From: Marvania coccoides
Lineage: Eukaryota; Chlorophyta; Trebouxiophyceae; Chlorellales; Chlorellaceae
Assembly (NCBI GenBank): GCA_963854735.1
Contig: OY978107.1
Location: 751,501-815,500 of the forward strand
DNA length: 64,000 nucleotides
Direction of reading: 5' to 3'
Below, one piece after another: positions 46,138-58,391 of the stretch (position 1 is its first letter; every line of letters begins with the position of its first letter). Below the pieces are notes generated by a model. The model saw nothing but the letters and a program-made list of their open reading frames with translations. It was not told the origin of the DNA and did not search any database. The translations under genes and the position numbers were made by a program.

Positions 46138-49065
46138 ATGTTGAGCAGCCAGCATCCCGCAAAATCATTTTTTTCATCTGATCACCCCGATAAACTCCTC
46201 AAGCCGATTGTCAAATCAGTCGGAAAAGGCCGCGTTCTCAACCTTCACCTTCACCACCCCCTCGGCTGCATAGCCCTGGCGATGGGCGATCTCCACATCC
46301 GGTCACCTCGTCGCCGCGCTGCTGCCTTGGCCGCTGTGCCCCCGTCAGGCGTAGACCCGCCACCCTCGCCCTCCCCCAGCAACGACCCCACAATGTATGA
46401 TGTCGATGAAGAGCGCGCCTCCCTGCTGCCCCTCAACGTAGAGAGCGGCGGCGGCGGCGGCGCTGCAGCGTCTCACACTGAGCCCATTGACTGGTCCATG
46501 ACTGCGCTACTGTTCGTCTTCCCCGCCCTAGGCGGCCTGCTCTTCGGGTGTGCCCTCTTTCCACCATCAAAAACCCACATTTCACCTCAAAATTCCACCA
46601 CTGAACGGCAAAATTTGTTTCAAGATAAAACCCGTGTTTTCCACAGTTTAATAACGCAACGCGCTATTTTCATTTTCCATGGGTGTGCAGATACGACATC
46701 GGGGCGTCTTCCGGCGCGCTGCTGTCCATCACTTCTCCCGAGTTCAGCGGCACCGACTGGTACTCGCTCTCGGCGTTTCAGTCGGGGCTGGTGGTCAGTC
46801 TGTCGTTGGCAGGCGCGCTGGCGGGGTCGGCGGCGGCGCTGGTGTGGGGAGAACAGCTCGGGCGCAGGAAAGAGCTGCTTATGGCCAGCGGTTTGTACGG
46901 TAAGCCAATGCAAACAAGCGAGCGGGAAATTGTTTTTTTACGATTGCCAGTTTTTGAAATTTAGAAAAATTCCCTGCTTTTGCCTAGATAATTATAAATT
47001 CGAATAGTAAAATAGCATGCGTTTAGCGAACAGCGTGAATTCCTTTAATTGAAAACAGCTCACATCGTATCTGCTTTATTTTATTATAAACAAATCTTTT
47101 GCATCGCAGCTGGCGGTGCTCTGGCGGTGGCTGTTGCCCCCACCCTGCCCACTCTCCTGGCAGGGCGGCTGATCTACGGCGTCGGCATAGGCTTCGCCAT
47201 GCACGCAGCGCCTGCCTACATCGCCGAGACCTCCCCTGCGCGAGTGAGGGGCGTGCTCATTTCACTAAAAGAGGTGTTCATCGTGAGCGGCATCTTATTT
47301 GGCTACTTGATAGGCTACCTGGCGGTGGAGGAGGTGGGAGGGTGGAGGTGGATGTATGGAGCGGCGGCACCGCTGGCGGTGGTGTTGGGTGCAGGCATGG
47401 TGCGACCTTTTTTTAAATTTACTTTCTTCTCCGCTGTTCCTTTACTCTCAGCTCCGATGATGATAAAAAATGGGTCTCCTAGCGAGTACACTTTTAGCCA
47501 CGCATGTTTGCGTTATTTATTTTCCATTTCCATTTTCATTCCCCCGCCTTCAAAAACATACCTTTTTGGGATTCAAAAAATTGTTTATTTTTAGCGTAAC
47601 TGAACATTATGTGTGTATACTGTTGTGCTGCAGGCGTGGCTTCCTGAGTCCCCCCGCTGGCTGCTGCTGTCTGGCGGCGGAGCCCCTGCTGCCGTGGCGG
47701 CGCTTCGCCGTGCCAAGGGCTCAGTGGCTGACGCCGCGGGGGTCGAGGCTGAGATCGATGAAATCGAGACTACCATCATGAACAGCCCCACCGTGCTGGC
47801 AAAACCAGCGTCAGATCCATTTCCCCTCGGTGAGAAAAATATTTTGAATAATATTCTTTTTGGCAACATTTACTTGAAGTCGTTTATCTCGTTCAACGTA
47901 AATTTAAAATGCAGCACTGCGTTATTCCGTTCAATAACCCTTCTATTTCATTCATCATTATTATGTATTAATACTACTTTCACTTATGTCCTCACTGCTT
48001 TTCTCCCAACCTTCAATTTTTGCAGCTGCCCAGCTCACCGAGGTGCTTCGCCCGCGCTACCGTCGCCCTCTCATGGTGGGCGTGTCTCTGATGCTGTTCC
48101 AGCAGATCACCGGACAGCCCTCTGTGTTGTATTACGCTGGTAAAATCTTCCAGGATGCCGGGTTTGCCAGCGCCGGCGAGGCCACCGCCATCTCGGTGGT
48201 GCTGGGGGCGTTCAAGCTGCTGATGACGGGCGTGGCAGTGGCCACGGTGGACTCGTGGGGGCGGCGGCCCCTGCTGTTAACGGGGGTGACAGGTGCGTGA
48301 AAAAACAACAAAAAAACCCTCTGCCAACTTATCGAATTTATACTAGTATGGCATAATAAAATTAAAGTGTAACATTTACACCTACACTTGCATTCGCACG
48401 CACTGGAGCTCCTCCTTATCTTTTTTTTTCTCAGTCTTCCACAAAAAAATACGTTGTTTGTATTTTTCTTCTTGACTTTTTAATTTCCATTTCTTTCCTA
48501 CAGGCGTTATTTTTGCCCTGGTGTTGCTGGGCTGCGTGCAGTCTGAGTCTCTGCCCATCCCCGAGGGCTTTGCCTCCTGGGCCAGTGTGGCCGCCCTGCT
48601 CATCTACGTGGGCGCCTACCAAATGGTGAGATCATACACACCTTTTTTTACTGCAATAACCACCGAATATTCATTGATAATTTATCCAGGCACCAATAAG
48701 GTTCATTTCCTACTTTTTTCAACATGAAAATTCACCCCCCCTCCCCCCTAATAATTTTGCAGAGTTTCGGCCCCATCAGCTGGCTGATTGTGGGCGAGGT
48801 GTTCCCTCTGAGGGTCCGCGGCCAAGCCATCGCTCTCGCCACCCTGACTAATTTTGCCTCGAACTTTCTTGTGTCCCTGGTACTGCCGTCGCTGCAAGAA
48901 ACGTACGGCCCCGCCTCCATGGACTTTGTATTTGCGGTATTGGCGGTAGTTGCGTTAGTCACGATTTATAGGATTGTACCGGAAACCAAGGGGCGCAGCC
49001 TGGAAGAAATTGAGAAAATGTGGGGAGATGCCCCGAAGGTGGTGGAACTCAGCCACAAAGAGTAG
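46138..49065 (+). CDS. MFS sugar:proton symporter (VGT/XylE-like)
   Basis: Exons 46138-46547, 46691-46899, 47110-47399, 47634-47829, 48026-48292, 48504-48625, 48763-49065; 598 aa (about 550 if translation starts at the second Met, 46282). It is a 12-helix sugar porter of the major facilitator superfamily, close to plant vacuolar glucose/xylose-type transporters. Signatures: LLFGYDIGASSGA in helix 1, LGRRKELL, LAGRLIYGVGIGFAMHAAP, PAYIAETSPARVRG, WLPESPRWLL after helix 6, LMLFQQITGQPSVLYYAG in helix 7, DSWGRRPLLL, GPISWLIVGEVFPLRVRG and the terminal PETKGRSLEE. The long N-terminal extension has no helix and includes a Gly run. It could direct the protein to a tonoplast or plastid membrane, but this cannot be settled. 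All introns are GT-AG. Confidence 0.93.
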
Positions 49066-49378
49066 ATAAAATTTTCTGTCTTTTACTATTTGGGATGTAT
49101 AATTTTTATTATATTGAACTGCGTAGTCCAATAATTAATTTCTAATTTCCACGAATAGAAGTAAAAGATTCAGTAGTGAGCGTACACTGCAGCTCTGGCG
49201 ATTGCTGCTTCCTAGGGCGAGGAAAACATGGCGACCGTAGTATTCTTAGTACTCTAGTGGATCCGTCTGCGTTTGATTTCTGTCGACCCCACATCCCCAG
49301 TTGACAGCTCAGATGCATTTCGAAACAATATCTCGCAGAAATTTGGGCGAAACTGCTTGCTCAAAAGTGCAAATTTAA
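49066..49378. other. Intergenic, MFS transporter to PARN
   Basis: A short AT-rich spacer holding a 3' UTR and a promoter. No other feature is seen. Confidence 0.5.
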
Positions 49379-52300
49379 ATGCGGCTTTGTGCGTCCTTGT
49401 CTAGGGCCTGCGTTCCACAGCTCGCCCCCTCAGTACGCAACCGCCTCGCAAGTTTTGATCACATCAACTTTCCTGCAAGGCGGCAACACTCTGTTTCGGG
49501 GAATCATCATCAGGGACCTCAAATCAACAAACCCATTTGGACAGCGCACATATCTAGCGCGCCTGCCGCCAGCCATCGCAAGCCAGCTGCTTCTGAAAAG
49601 GTCGACATGGAGGTGCGGCACACTTTTCACCTCACCCTTTATCTATTACCCCATTTCTCATACCCTAATATTCGTTTTAGACCTAACCCCAACCCAAATT
49701 TTGACCCAAACAGGTCACACGCCACAATTTTGAGCAGACAATGCCGGCGGTTCGCCAGGCCCTTGAGGAGTGCCAGTTCTTTGCTATCGACTGCGAAATG
49801 ACGGGGTTGTTTGTAAACGGCCGTGGCAATGGGCGTACAGAGGGTAAGGCGCCCGTCTTTCTGGATGACATTGAGGACCGCTATGAAGAGGTGGGTGGGG
49901 CGGTTAACGCATTTATTATTTAATTTAATTACTTTTTACAGAAGAAAAAACAATTTTTTTAGATCTTTTTTAATATCCCAGCAATCTGTTTTTGTTTCTG
50001 CATTCTCTCCAGCCAATTTTTATTTTTATTTTTTTGAAGTTCAAACAAGGAAACTAGCATGAGAGTGCCTCTTATTATATAGATCTTTTTTTAAAATAAT
50101 TTTTGTTCTAATAAGAATTATTCACCTTTTCCTACCTCAACAGATGCTGGAGAGCTCCCGCGCTTTCTCCATTAACCAGTTTGGGCTGTCTGCCTTCGTG
50201 TGGGACGCTGCGGAGCAGGCGTGGTGCCCTCGCACCTTTAACTTTTACACCTTTCCTCGCGCTTTTGAGGAGTGGCAGCCTCGGTTCCTGTGCCAGGCCG
50301 ACTCCCTGGAGTTTCTTTCTTCCTGCCACTTTGACTTCAACAAGTGGATCAACGAGGGCATTTCCTGCATGCCATGTGAGTTGCTCCCCTCATTTTTTCC
50401 ATCGAATAAAAATCAAAATTGCAACCTCACGCGCGCGCAAACCACCTGCGAACAACAATTAAAAAGCGCCGCAGATTTTTAAGACAATTTATTCTTCATT
50501 GAAACAATTCCTTGAGGTAACATTTGAACTCATTTGCTTCTCCCCCCCTTATTTATCCATTTTTTGGTACAGTGTCCCTGCGCAACGCGAAGCTGAACTC
50601 GCTGGAGCGCGCGAAGTCCCGCCGCGACATCCTCCCCACCAAAGAAGAGGACATTGCTGTAGTGGACGCCACCGCGGCTGCCGTTGCCGCCTGGCTGGCG
50701 CCTGGCGATGCTGCAGCAGCGGAGCAGCTCCTACTGCCGGTGGTGAACTCCTACCACCGCGCCCTGCAGTACCAGACCCTCAGAAACCGCGATTTTGGGG
50801 CGGCAGACCCTCCGGGTTTCCTCACCGAGGCAAGCGCTATAATTCATTTTTTTTCCTCCGAATTTTCCCCGTTTTTTAAGACATACTTGTGTTAAGCTTT
50901 TTTATCTCGGTTTGCTGCACGGAGGGGAACCCATTTTTTTAAAGGCGCCCTTTTATTAGTCATTCATTCCCCGCCTAATTTTTCTACCCGTTTTTTTCAC
51001 TCACACAAAACCTCAAATGTATTTTCTAACACTGTTTTTTCCTCTCTCTCCCTCTCACCTCCCATGAACAGAGGATCAAGGGCGAGGACGGCCGCGCGCA
51101 GCTGCGCCTCTCCCGCGCCTCCTCCGCAGAGGTCGCCGAATTCAACGCCGAGGAGCAGCGCCGCCGCGTGGACGCCATCAAGGCCGCCGCCGCGTTCTCC
51201 CAGGTCATAGAAGCCATGCGCGAGTGCGAGAAGCCGGTGGTTGGCCACAATTGCGCGCTAGATCTTGCGTACACCCTGAATCAATTCGCTCGCCCGCTGC
51301 CGCCGACCTGGGGCGAGTACAAAGACGCCGTGCGGCGCTACTTCCCTGGCGGTGTGTTCGACACCAAGCACATCGCCCGCCAGTTCCCCTCAAGCCTGCC
51401 TGCGACGGGGCTCGGCGAGCTTTTCGAGGGGCTGGTGACCCGCCCCGGCGCTGCAGGCGATGCTGCTGAGCCGATGTCGGTGATCGTGGGAGACGGGAAC
51501 GCCGCAGCGGGGGAGAGCGGGCAGCCAGAGGTGATGGCAGCTAAAACCGGCGTTGTTTCCTCCAGCAGCGGAGATGAAGGGGAGGACGAGGAGGTGGAAG
51601 TGGTGGAGGATGGAAAGGGCGATGTAGCGCCTGAAGCCGCTGCTGTAGCGGCCGTTGCGGCCAGCGAGGTGGCGTTTGCGGCGGCGGGCGCTCCTCCGGT
51701 GCGGCATGCTGCTGGATTTGAGCGTTATTTAGGCGCAGAGACCTCAGAATTTGCGCACGAGGCTGGCTATGACGCGTTCATGACTGGCGCAGTGTTTACC
51801 CGCCTGGGGTGGGCGCTGGATCAGCACAAGGCGAAACAATCAGAGACCATTGCTGCTGCTGCTGTTTCACCTCCAGAGGTGGTGGAGGAGGCCATTCCCC
51901 AGACGCAGAAGCTGCCGGAGCAAGGGGGAGCGGAAGATGAGGAGGTGGAGATCATGCTGGCCGTGGAGGAGGAAGCTGCTGAGAAGCCGGAAGCGATGCA
52001 GATTGACACGCCCCTTGACGCCATTTTGGACGTTCCTGCTGAAGGGGGAACCCCCTTCGTCGCCCCCACCCAAGTGATGGATACAACCGCGGCGCTGACG
52101 TTGGCTGCTGCCGACACAGATGCTGCGGAGCGCGCGACTCCACTGTCTGCCGCAGTGAAAACCCCAGAAGAGCTGCTGGCGCCCGCTGCTGGGGCTGCGC
52201 CGTACTTTGATGCGCTGGATGTGTACTGCTGGCGCATCAATCTGTCCAGGACGGATCTGCCGTACGCCGCATTGTACGGGGACGACCCGGTGAGAAAGGA

Positions 52301-52843
52301 AGCAATTTGCCTTGCGGCTGTTTTTCTTACTATCGACCACCGTTTTCTTCCAACATATGTTTGTATTAACTATAGTTTGGGCCATTTTAGCGCATGGAAT
52401 ATAAATTCACCACACAACTAGTACATATTCTTATATTTGGTCTGCAGATTCCTGCTCGCGCAAACTTCCTGTACGTCAAGAACCTCGCCCCCGACCAGTT
52501 CCGCCACTGGAAGGACCTCAGCGCGTGCTTTGAGCCGCACAGCGCCACGCTGGGCGACGTGAGGACCACCCTGCTGGGCTGGGATCAGAGCGCTGCGCTC
52601 GTTGAGCTGCAGAGCGAAGATAGCTTCGAGGCAGCAGCGGCGGTGATGCGGGCGGCCGCTCCCGGCTGCACCGTGGCTGGATTTGCGGAGTTCAGGGCAG
52701 ACAAGGCGCTGCAGAGGGCTGGGATGGAGGAGGAAAGGGCAGCTGGCAGCCCTGCGAAGCGGAAGAGGGCTGAGGGAGGCGGTGGCGGTGGTGCTGGGGG
52801 GGAGAAGGGGTGGAAAGAGAAGCTGGGCTGCTCTGTGATGTGA
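49379..52843 (+). CDS. PARN: Poly(A)-specific ribonuclease (PARN), organellar-type N-terminus
   Basis: Exons 49379-49612, 49714-49890, 50144-50375, 50573-50829, 51072-52289, 52448-52843; 837 aa. A DEDD-family 3'-5' exonuclease that removes poly(A) tails. Active-site motifs: FAIDCEMTGL (Asp/Glu), VVGHNCALDLAYT (Asp) and HEAGYDAFMTG (His/Asp). A family-typical VTRHNFEQ precedes the first motif. The first 70 residues (MRLCASLSRACVPQLAPSVR...) are Arg/Ser/Ala-rich and lack acidic residues until late, like a mitochondrial presequence; the plant homolog AHG2 is mitochondrial. A Glu/Ala-rich insert of about 120 residues splits the catalytic region, and a second one precedes the C-terminal RNA-binding-like exon. 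Intron 4 (50830-51071) has a GC donor (GAG/GCAAGC). The terminal KRKRAE could be a nuclear signal. Confidence 0.92.
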
Positions 52844-53162
52844 TTTTTCGGTGGTAATTTTGCTGTCGACACGGTGGTTTTATTGTCCCTCTTTTTATTT
52901 TGAATGTTCCGAGTTCTCGAGTAATGATTGCGTGCAATTTTTTTTCCCGCTTGCTCCTTTCTTTTCTCTTCAAAAAAGTATGTCTGTCTACAGCTGATGA
53001 CAAATTGGAAATAAAACGCGTATCTAAACTTTGATTTTCTTCCCAAAAGCTTTCTTACAGCCATAAACTATAAACTGCGCGTATTCATTTGTAAATCTGC
53101 CAAAAAATAAATTCCGCATAACTAAGAGAATGGTAATCCATCAATTAAGTAAACGAAAGATA
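52844..53162. other. Intergenic, convergent PARN and ABC ATPase 3' ends
   Basis: An AT-rich 3' region shared by two convergent genes. Nothing else is seen. Confidence 0.5.
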
Positions 53163-54458
53163 TCACCGAAGGCGGCGGAGGACCTGCCTCGCTTCTGCTG
53201 CGCTCCCACTGAACACCACCCTGCCTCCATGCATCACGCTCACCCCATCTGCGTACTCCAGCTCCTCCAGCCGATGCGTCACCCACACCGCCGTCACGGG
53301 ATTATCCAATTCGCCTTCTTCAACACCACCACCGCTGCTTTCGTCACCATTTTTCGCAGCTCTTCCGCCGGCTTGCTGCGCCTCTTCGCGCGGTTTAAAC
53401 CAAGATACAAACGGAAACCCGCCACTCCCACTGCTGCTGCTGCTAATACCTTTACCATTTGAAGTAGTCACCAATTCAGCTGGCTGAGCGCTTGCTGCAG
53501 CCTCCTTTCCTGCCGTCCCTGACCGCGTCCTTGAGTCGTCGACCACTTTGCGCACGCACTCCAGCACGCTGCGCTGCGCTGAACCGTCCAGAAACGTCGT
53601 GAGCTCGTCCAATAGCAGCAATCTCGGATTCTCTGCCAAAGCCCCTGCGATCGCTACGCGCTGCTTCTGGCCGCCACTGAGGGAGGCGGTGGGGCGGTTG
53701 GCGCAAGCGGCGAGCCCCACCCGCGCCAGGGCGTGGCCCACTGAGGCTGAAACCTCATCCTGCGATAAATTGTATCGCCCTAGGCCGAAGGCCACGTCAG
53801 CAGCAACTGTGGGCAGTACAACCTGCAAGTGGTAATGAAAATAAATTAGAAATGCATAATTTATAATGAGGGAAAAGGGCTAGTAGTGATAAATACGCGG
53901 TGCATAGCTTTTTCGATTTTGAGAGAGCCTGGCAGGCTCCTTTTTCAGAACTTATTTTCTCTGCTTATTAATTCATTTTCCAAAAAAAATCCCCAGCTGT
54001 ACATTATTCCAATTACCTGGTGGTCTGGGTTTTGGAACACGAAGCCCTGGGGGCCGTCCACGTGCACTGAACCGGCATCTGAGTGAGTTAGGCCTGCAAC
54101 GACCCGTAAAAGTGTAGATTTGCCGCAGCCGTTAGCCCCCAACAGCATATGAAAGGTGCCTCGTGGCACGTCAAAGTCTACGCCCGCTAGAACCTGAAAA
54201 AGGGAGGAATTCGGTTGCTGAGAAGGGCGAAAGAGCGGCGGTGGGTGCTGAATGAGTGGGAAAGAATGGATGCACGCGTGCCTGTTTTCTGCTGCCACCG
54301 CCGCCGAAGGAGAGCTGCAGGCCGCGAACGCTGATGGCTGCGTTTTGGTTGAGGGGCGATCCGGCCAGCGCCGCTGCTCGTGGAGTGATTGAACTGCAAG
54401 GACTCAACAATTGAGGGGACCAGGCCCCGGTTCCTAGCACAACCGCCCCTGGCAACAT
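53163..54458 (-). CDS. ABC transporter ATPase, ABCI10-like (plastid ECF-type)
   Basis: Exons 54458-54276, 54193-54017, 53822-53163; 339 aa. One nucleotide-binding domain without membrane helices: Walker [14 protein letters not shown]-loop FQNPDHQ, signature [16 protein letters not shown], Walker [13 protein letters not shown] and H-loop WVTHRLEE. The run [20 protein letters not shown] is the hallmark of plant ABCI10, a chloroplast protein related to the ATPase of bacterial ECF/Cbi metal or vitamin importers. The first 45 residues are Ser/Ala/Gly-rich with few acidic residues and can serve as a transit peptide. An insert of about 75 residues (Ser/Gly/Lys-rich) separates Walker B from the H-loop, longer than in the plant protein. 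The end of exon 1 was placed at CGC/GTGCAT; CAG/GCACGC is possible but less likely. It is divergent from SMP-30, 238 bp apart. Confidence 0.92.
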
Positions 54459-54696
54459 TATGAATAAATAAAATAAAAAATATTTATCTGGGCGTTGAGG
54501 AGTCGCATGCCGACGATCGAGCGTTCAAAAAAAATCCTCGGCAATCGTTCCGCTTTCTCACCTCGAGTTGCCACATACAACCATAATTGAATTTAACTCA
54601 GCCTTGGAAAGACTAGGTCTTGCTGTGTGCGGGACGACTGGATTCAACGGGCTTCAATTTTTTTTATTTTTTTTTGCATCTTTACAATTCAGCAAG

Positions 54697-55981
54697 ATGG
54701 CAGTAGAGCTGGCTCTGGACGCGCAGTGCGATCTCGGGGAGGGTCCCATCTGGGACGCACGCGAGCAGATCCTCTACTTTGTCGATATCACGCGGAACAC
54801 CATCCATTCCTACAAGCCTCTAGACAACGCTCACTCGTCCCTCGTTCTTGACGAACCAGTGGGCGCTGTCGCCTTAACTTCAGACCCTTCTCGGCTGCTG
54901 GCAGCCACCCGCCGCTCCGTTCTGGTGGTGCGGTTCTGGGGGGAGGGCAGGGGGGTGGAGCGCAGCTTGGCAGAGACGCCTGAAGAGGATGGGGTGGGCG
55001 ATGATATTCGCTTCAACGACTGCAAGGTCACGCCCAAGGGGACGCTGCTGTGCGGAAGGATGCATGCTGGGTGGAGGAAGGGCCACCGAGGGAGGGTGTA
55101 CGCGCTGGAGCCGCGGGCAACCACGCTTCGCCATATCATGGGTCCTGAGGAGGCAAGTAAAATATAAACGTATTCATTGCGTTTTTCGTGTGGAATTTAC
55201 CTTTAAAATTATTATTTATTTTTCGGGGATTATTCATTAAAAACTGTTGGGGATCTATTTTCTGGGAGATTTATTATTTTTTTTTTTCTTTCTTTTTTTT
55301 CTTTCGAATTCACGAGGGGGGTTTGAACTCTGGATGCAACTGCAGGTGGGCCTCCCTAACGGCATGGCTTGGTCAGCCGATAGCTCTGTTTTCTACTTCG
55401 TGGACAGCGCAGAGGAGACGGTCACAGCTCACGCCACTGAGGAGGGCACCGCTGCCCCGAAGCTGCCTCTCGCGCCCAGAACAGTGCTGCACAACCCGAC
55501 GGGACATAAGCACGTGCCGGACGGAATGACCATCGACTCGGACGGCAACCTGTGGGTGGCGCTGGGTGCGTTATTTATTTTTGTTTTTTTTAATATTTTT
55601 AATTGCAACAGCGCAAGAAAAATTTGAGGTTCAGAAGGACCTTTAAAATTTAAGGACCTTGTAGTTTCAGCTGCAGTTTTCCGATTTCATTTTTTTTCTT
55701 CTTTTGATATCCTTCATCGTTTATCTCCTGCTTTTTTAATTTCAGGTGAAAGTGGCAGCATCGTGTGCTACAGCGCTGCCACCGGGGAGGAGCTGAAGCG
55801 GGTGGCGCTGCCTGTGGCGCGCCCCACGTCGTGCGGGTTCGGTGGTCCTGGGCTGGAGCACCTGTATGTGACCACGAGGGTTGAGAGCGGAGAAGGAGCC
55901 TCAGCCCACCACGGGGGGCTGTTCAGGGTGGCCATTCCTGGGGTTAAGGGCGCTGCGCCTGACGCGGTGTACCCTCTGTGA
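54697..55981 (+). CDS. SMP-30/gluconolactonase/regucalcin-like protein
   Basis: Exons 54697-55152, 55346-55565, 55746-55981; 303 aa. A six-bladed beta-propeller of the SMP-30/gluconolactonase family, which hydrolyses sugar lactones using one divalent metal. Metal and active-site elements: CDLGEGPIWD (Glu), the RFNDCKVTPKG strand (Asn/Asp), VGLPNGMAWS (Asn) and HVPDGMTIDSDGNLWVA (Asp). The C-terminal blade has RPTSCGFGGPGLEHLYVTT. There is no signal peptide, so it is probably cytosolic. Intron 1 (55153-55345) has a GC donor (GAG/GCAAGT) and intron 2 is GT-AG. The last codons and 3' UTR (from 55952) are duplicated at 58193-58349, beyond the ZIP gene. Confidence 0.93.
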
Positions 55982-56133
55982 AGATGGTGTAGAGAGAGCA
56001 TTGCAATTTGAGGGCAAGTACGGTTTTTTGTACTTGTATTTTTTTTAGGTTTATTTTTAAAGAAGAAGAATTCTTAGAAACTACATTTGCATTTGTGCTG
56101 CTGTTGGAACATTTTTTGTGTGTCGAAAAATGC
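55952..56133 (+). repeat. SMP-30 3' end / UTR duplication, copy A
   Basis: From GCTGCGCCTGACGCGGTGT in the last codons through TAGAGAGAGCATTGCAATTT and TGCTGCTGTTGGAACA. It is repeated in the same order and orientation at 58193-58349 with substitutions and small indels. Confidence 0.8.
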
Positions 56134-56708
56134 ATTAGGCATAGTAGAGAGAGTTAATATAATAAAAATAATTGGAAAATTAGAGGATATAATCTTACAT
56201 AAAAGGTTTTGTATTGTTGTTAAACGAAGTACCCAACACCAACACGGCCACAGTGCGCACAGTGCTCAACATCTTGTACGCTCGTTTGGGAAGCGAAAAA
56301 TCACTCCATGGACCACGATTTCAGAAGAATTGACTTCCGAACGGGTCGCGCCAAATTCTCTTTGACCATTGAAAAAAAACAGCGGTTTTTTTGTCGTTGA
56401 AGCTCAATTTGAGAGGCGCAATCTCATCAGCTCCAATATTAATGCCTGCCCATTCCATTAGATATAAAACGAATGGACTTGCTCTTCCCTAAAGATCGCT
56501 CGGATTTCTGGGCTCACAGGTGACGCAACAAAATGGCACGCGCCGAAGTCTGCCTTTATATATTTTCACATTTTTTCGGGTTTTGCAGTTGCTCTTTCAA
56601 TTTCAAACACATTCGCAGAACGTGGGCGAGCGGGACCGCAAAACCTGAACTGGATATCTTATTCTTATTCGAATGACCAGTGTACCGCGAGCGTAATTAA
56701 GCTCTAAA
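55982..56708. other. Intergenic, SMP-30 to ZIP
   Basis: Contains the 3' UTR copy A, then about 500 bp of AT-rich sequence with no supported gene before the ZIP start. Confidence 0.5.
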
Positions 56709-58099
56709 ATGGTCGCTGAGGGTAATGTGGGCCTTGCATTTGGCCTAGTTACCTTAGCTGGGTGTACCAGCATGATTGGTGCCGCCTCCCTCTTCTTTGC
56801 CTCTCAAACCAACCCCAAGCTGCTGGCAGCCTCCCTGGGCTTCGCTGCAGGGCTGATGGTGTTCGTCAGCTTGAGCGAGATTCTCGCTGTGGGGTCAATA
56901 GGCAACTTCGAGAGCGCAGGCTGGTCTGAGGGAGCAGCCATCCGGGCCAGCATAGCGCTCTTCATGGCAGGCTGCGCTTTGATTTTTTTGACAGATAAGG
57001 TCAGCAGTGAAAATATGCAGCACTTTCAATTCAATGTTTGCACGCCCTGAATTGCATTTACCCCGAATCTCAACTAAATTTGCCATCCTTTTCTCATTTT
57101 TGTCGGCAGCTGGTACACTTCGTAAGTCCTTATAAATCGATGCCCATGCTGGTGGCGCGCAAGAGCTGGGCCCGCATCCGCTCCTTCCCTGCAATGCGCG
57201 CAAAAAGCCTCACAGAAATAAAGGGAAGCATCGCAGATGGGGAGGAAGCTGTAACAGCGCTTGATGACAATGACCTGGAGTCTGGAGATGCGTCAGGGGC
57301 CAGCACGCCGCCGACAGAACTCGACGAAGATCCCAAGATAGCGGTGGCACCTTCCATAGAGCTGGAGCTGGTGGCTTCAGACGCCTCCAAGCAGTCCAAG
57401 CAGCTGCCACAGAACCGACGCGTAGCAGGAGGAGAACCTCAAGCTGGAGCGGCAGCGAACCTATTTTTCCTTCAAACCACTTCAAGATTGAAACGGATGA
57501 GTGAGTGAATTGAATTGGCGCCTGTTGATTTTCTTGTGCCTGCCTGACTCTCGTCTGTTTCTGTCCGACCCCATGGAAAAACAACAACGGCATTTTCTCC
57601 TCTTTTTTAGTTTTCTAAATCATTAGTACCGACGTTACATGCCTTCGTTCTTTTGTATTTAGGCGTTCTCGTGGCAATTTCCCTCGCCGTCCACAATTTT
57701 CCTGAAGGCATTGCTGTTTTCATTGGTGCCCTGCGGGACAGCACCTTCGGGGCATCGATTGCCATCGCCATTGCGATGCACAACATACCAGAGGGCCTCT
57801 GCATCTGCCTCCCAGTGTATTACGCTACCGGGTCCAAGCGGAAAGCCTTCTTTTGGACCCTCATTCCCAGCTTAGCAGAGCCGCTAGGAGGCCTGTTTGC
57901 TTACCTTGTGATAGACAACCCTAGCGATGCCGCGTTTGGAGTTGCGTTTGGCGTGATTGCTGGAATGATGGTGTGGGTTGCGGTCATGGAGCTCCTGCCA
58001 ATGGCGTTTAGGTACGACCCCAAGAACAAAGTGGTGACTGGAAGCTGCATGGTGGGGATGGCGGCGATGGGGGTGTCCCTCATCTTGCTCACGCTGTGA
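56709..58099 (+). CDS. ZIP family divalent metal transporter (ZupT-like)
   Basis: Exons 56709-56999, 57110-57500, 57663-58099; 372 aa. An eight-helix importer of Zn/Fe/Mn-type cations into the cytosol. Helices 1-3 are in exon 1 (GLVTLAGCTSMIGAASLFFA, LGFAAGLMVFVSLSEIL, ASIALFMAGCALIFL). A hydrophilic acidic loop of about 130 residues is encoded by exon 2. The metal-site motifs AVHNFPEG (helix 4) and AMHNIPEG (helix 5) lie in exon 3, and helices 6-8 follow. The loop lacks the usual His cluster. The sequence is nearer bacterial ZupT and the ZIP11/GufA side than plant IRT transporters. Introns are GT-AG. It converges with phytochelatin synthase, 292 bp apart. Confidence 0.93.
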
Positions 58100-58104
58100 G
58101 AGAA

Positions 58105-58105
<1 letters not shown>

Positions 58106-58164
<59 letters not shown>
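58106..58164. repeat. (TG)n microsatellite
   Basis: About 29 uninterrupted TG units begin 6 bp after the ZIP stop codon, so they would lie in the 3' UTR. This site is likely to vary in length between strains. Confidence 0.95.
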
Positions 58165-58165
<1 letters not shown>

Positions 58166-58192
58166 GTAACGGGAAATTTGTTCACTGCTTCA

Positions 58193-58349
58193 GCTGCGCC
58201 TGACGCGGTGTGAACGTGTGATATGGTAGAGAGAGCATTGCAATTTGTGGGTACATACGGTTTTGTGACTTGTATTTCTTCTTGAAAAGAAAGAACTGCA
58301 TTTGCATTTGCTGCTGCTGTTGGAACAATTTTTCGAGTGAAAAAACGTG
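58193..58349 (+). repeat. SMP-30 3' end / UTR duplication, copy B
   Basis: Direct repeat of 55952-56133, lying between the ZIP and phytochelatin synthase genes. It includes a relic of the last SMP-30 codons (GCGCCTGACGCGGTGTG) but no SMP-30 coding sequence upstream. Confidence 0.8.
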
Positions 58350-58391
58350 AAAATTGAAGAGGAGAAATAAAATTATAAAATGTGTCAAACA

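Noticed and set aside
58106..58164. TG repeat as part of a CRISPR-like or satellite array
   Set aside because: It is a plain dinucleotide microsatellite in a 3' UTR. No CRISPR array or spacer pattern is present anywhere in the window.
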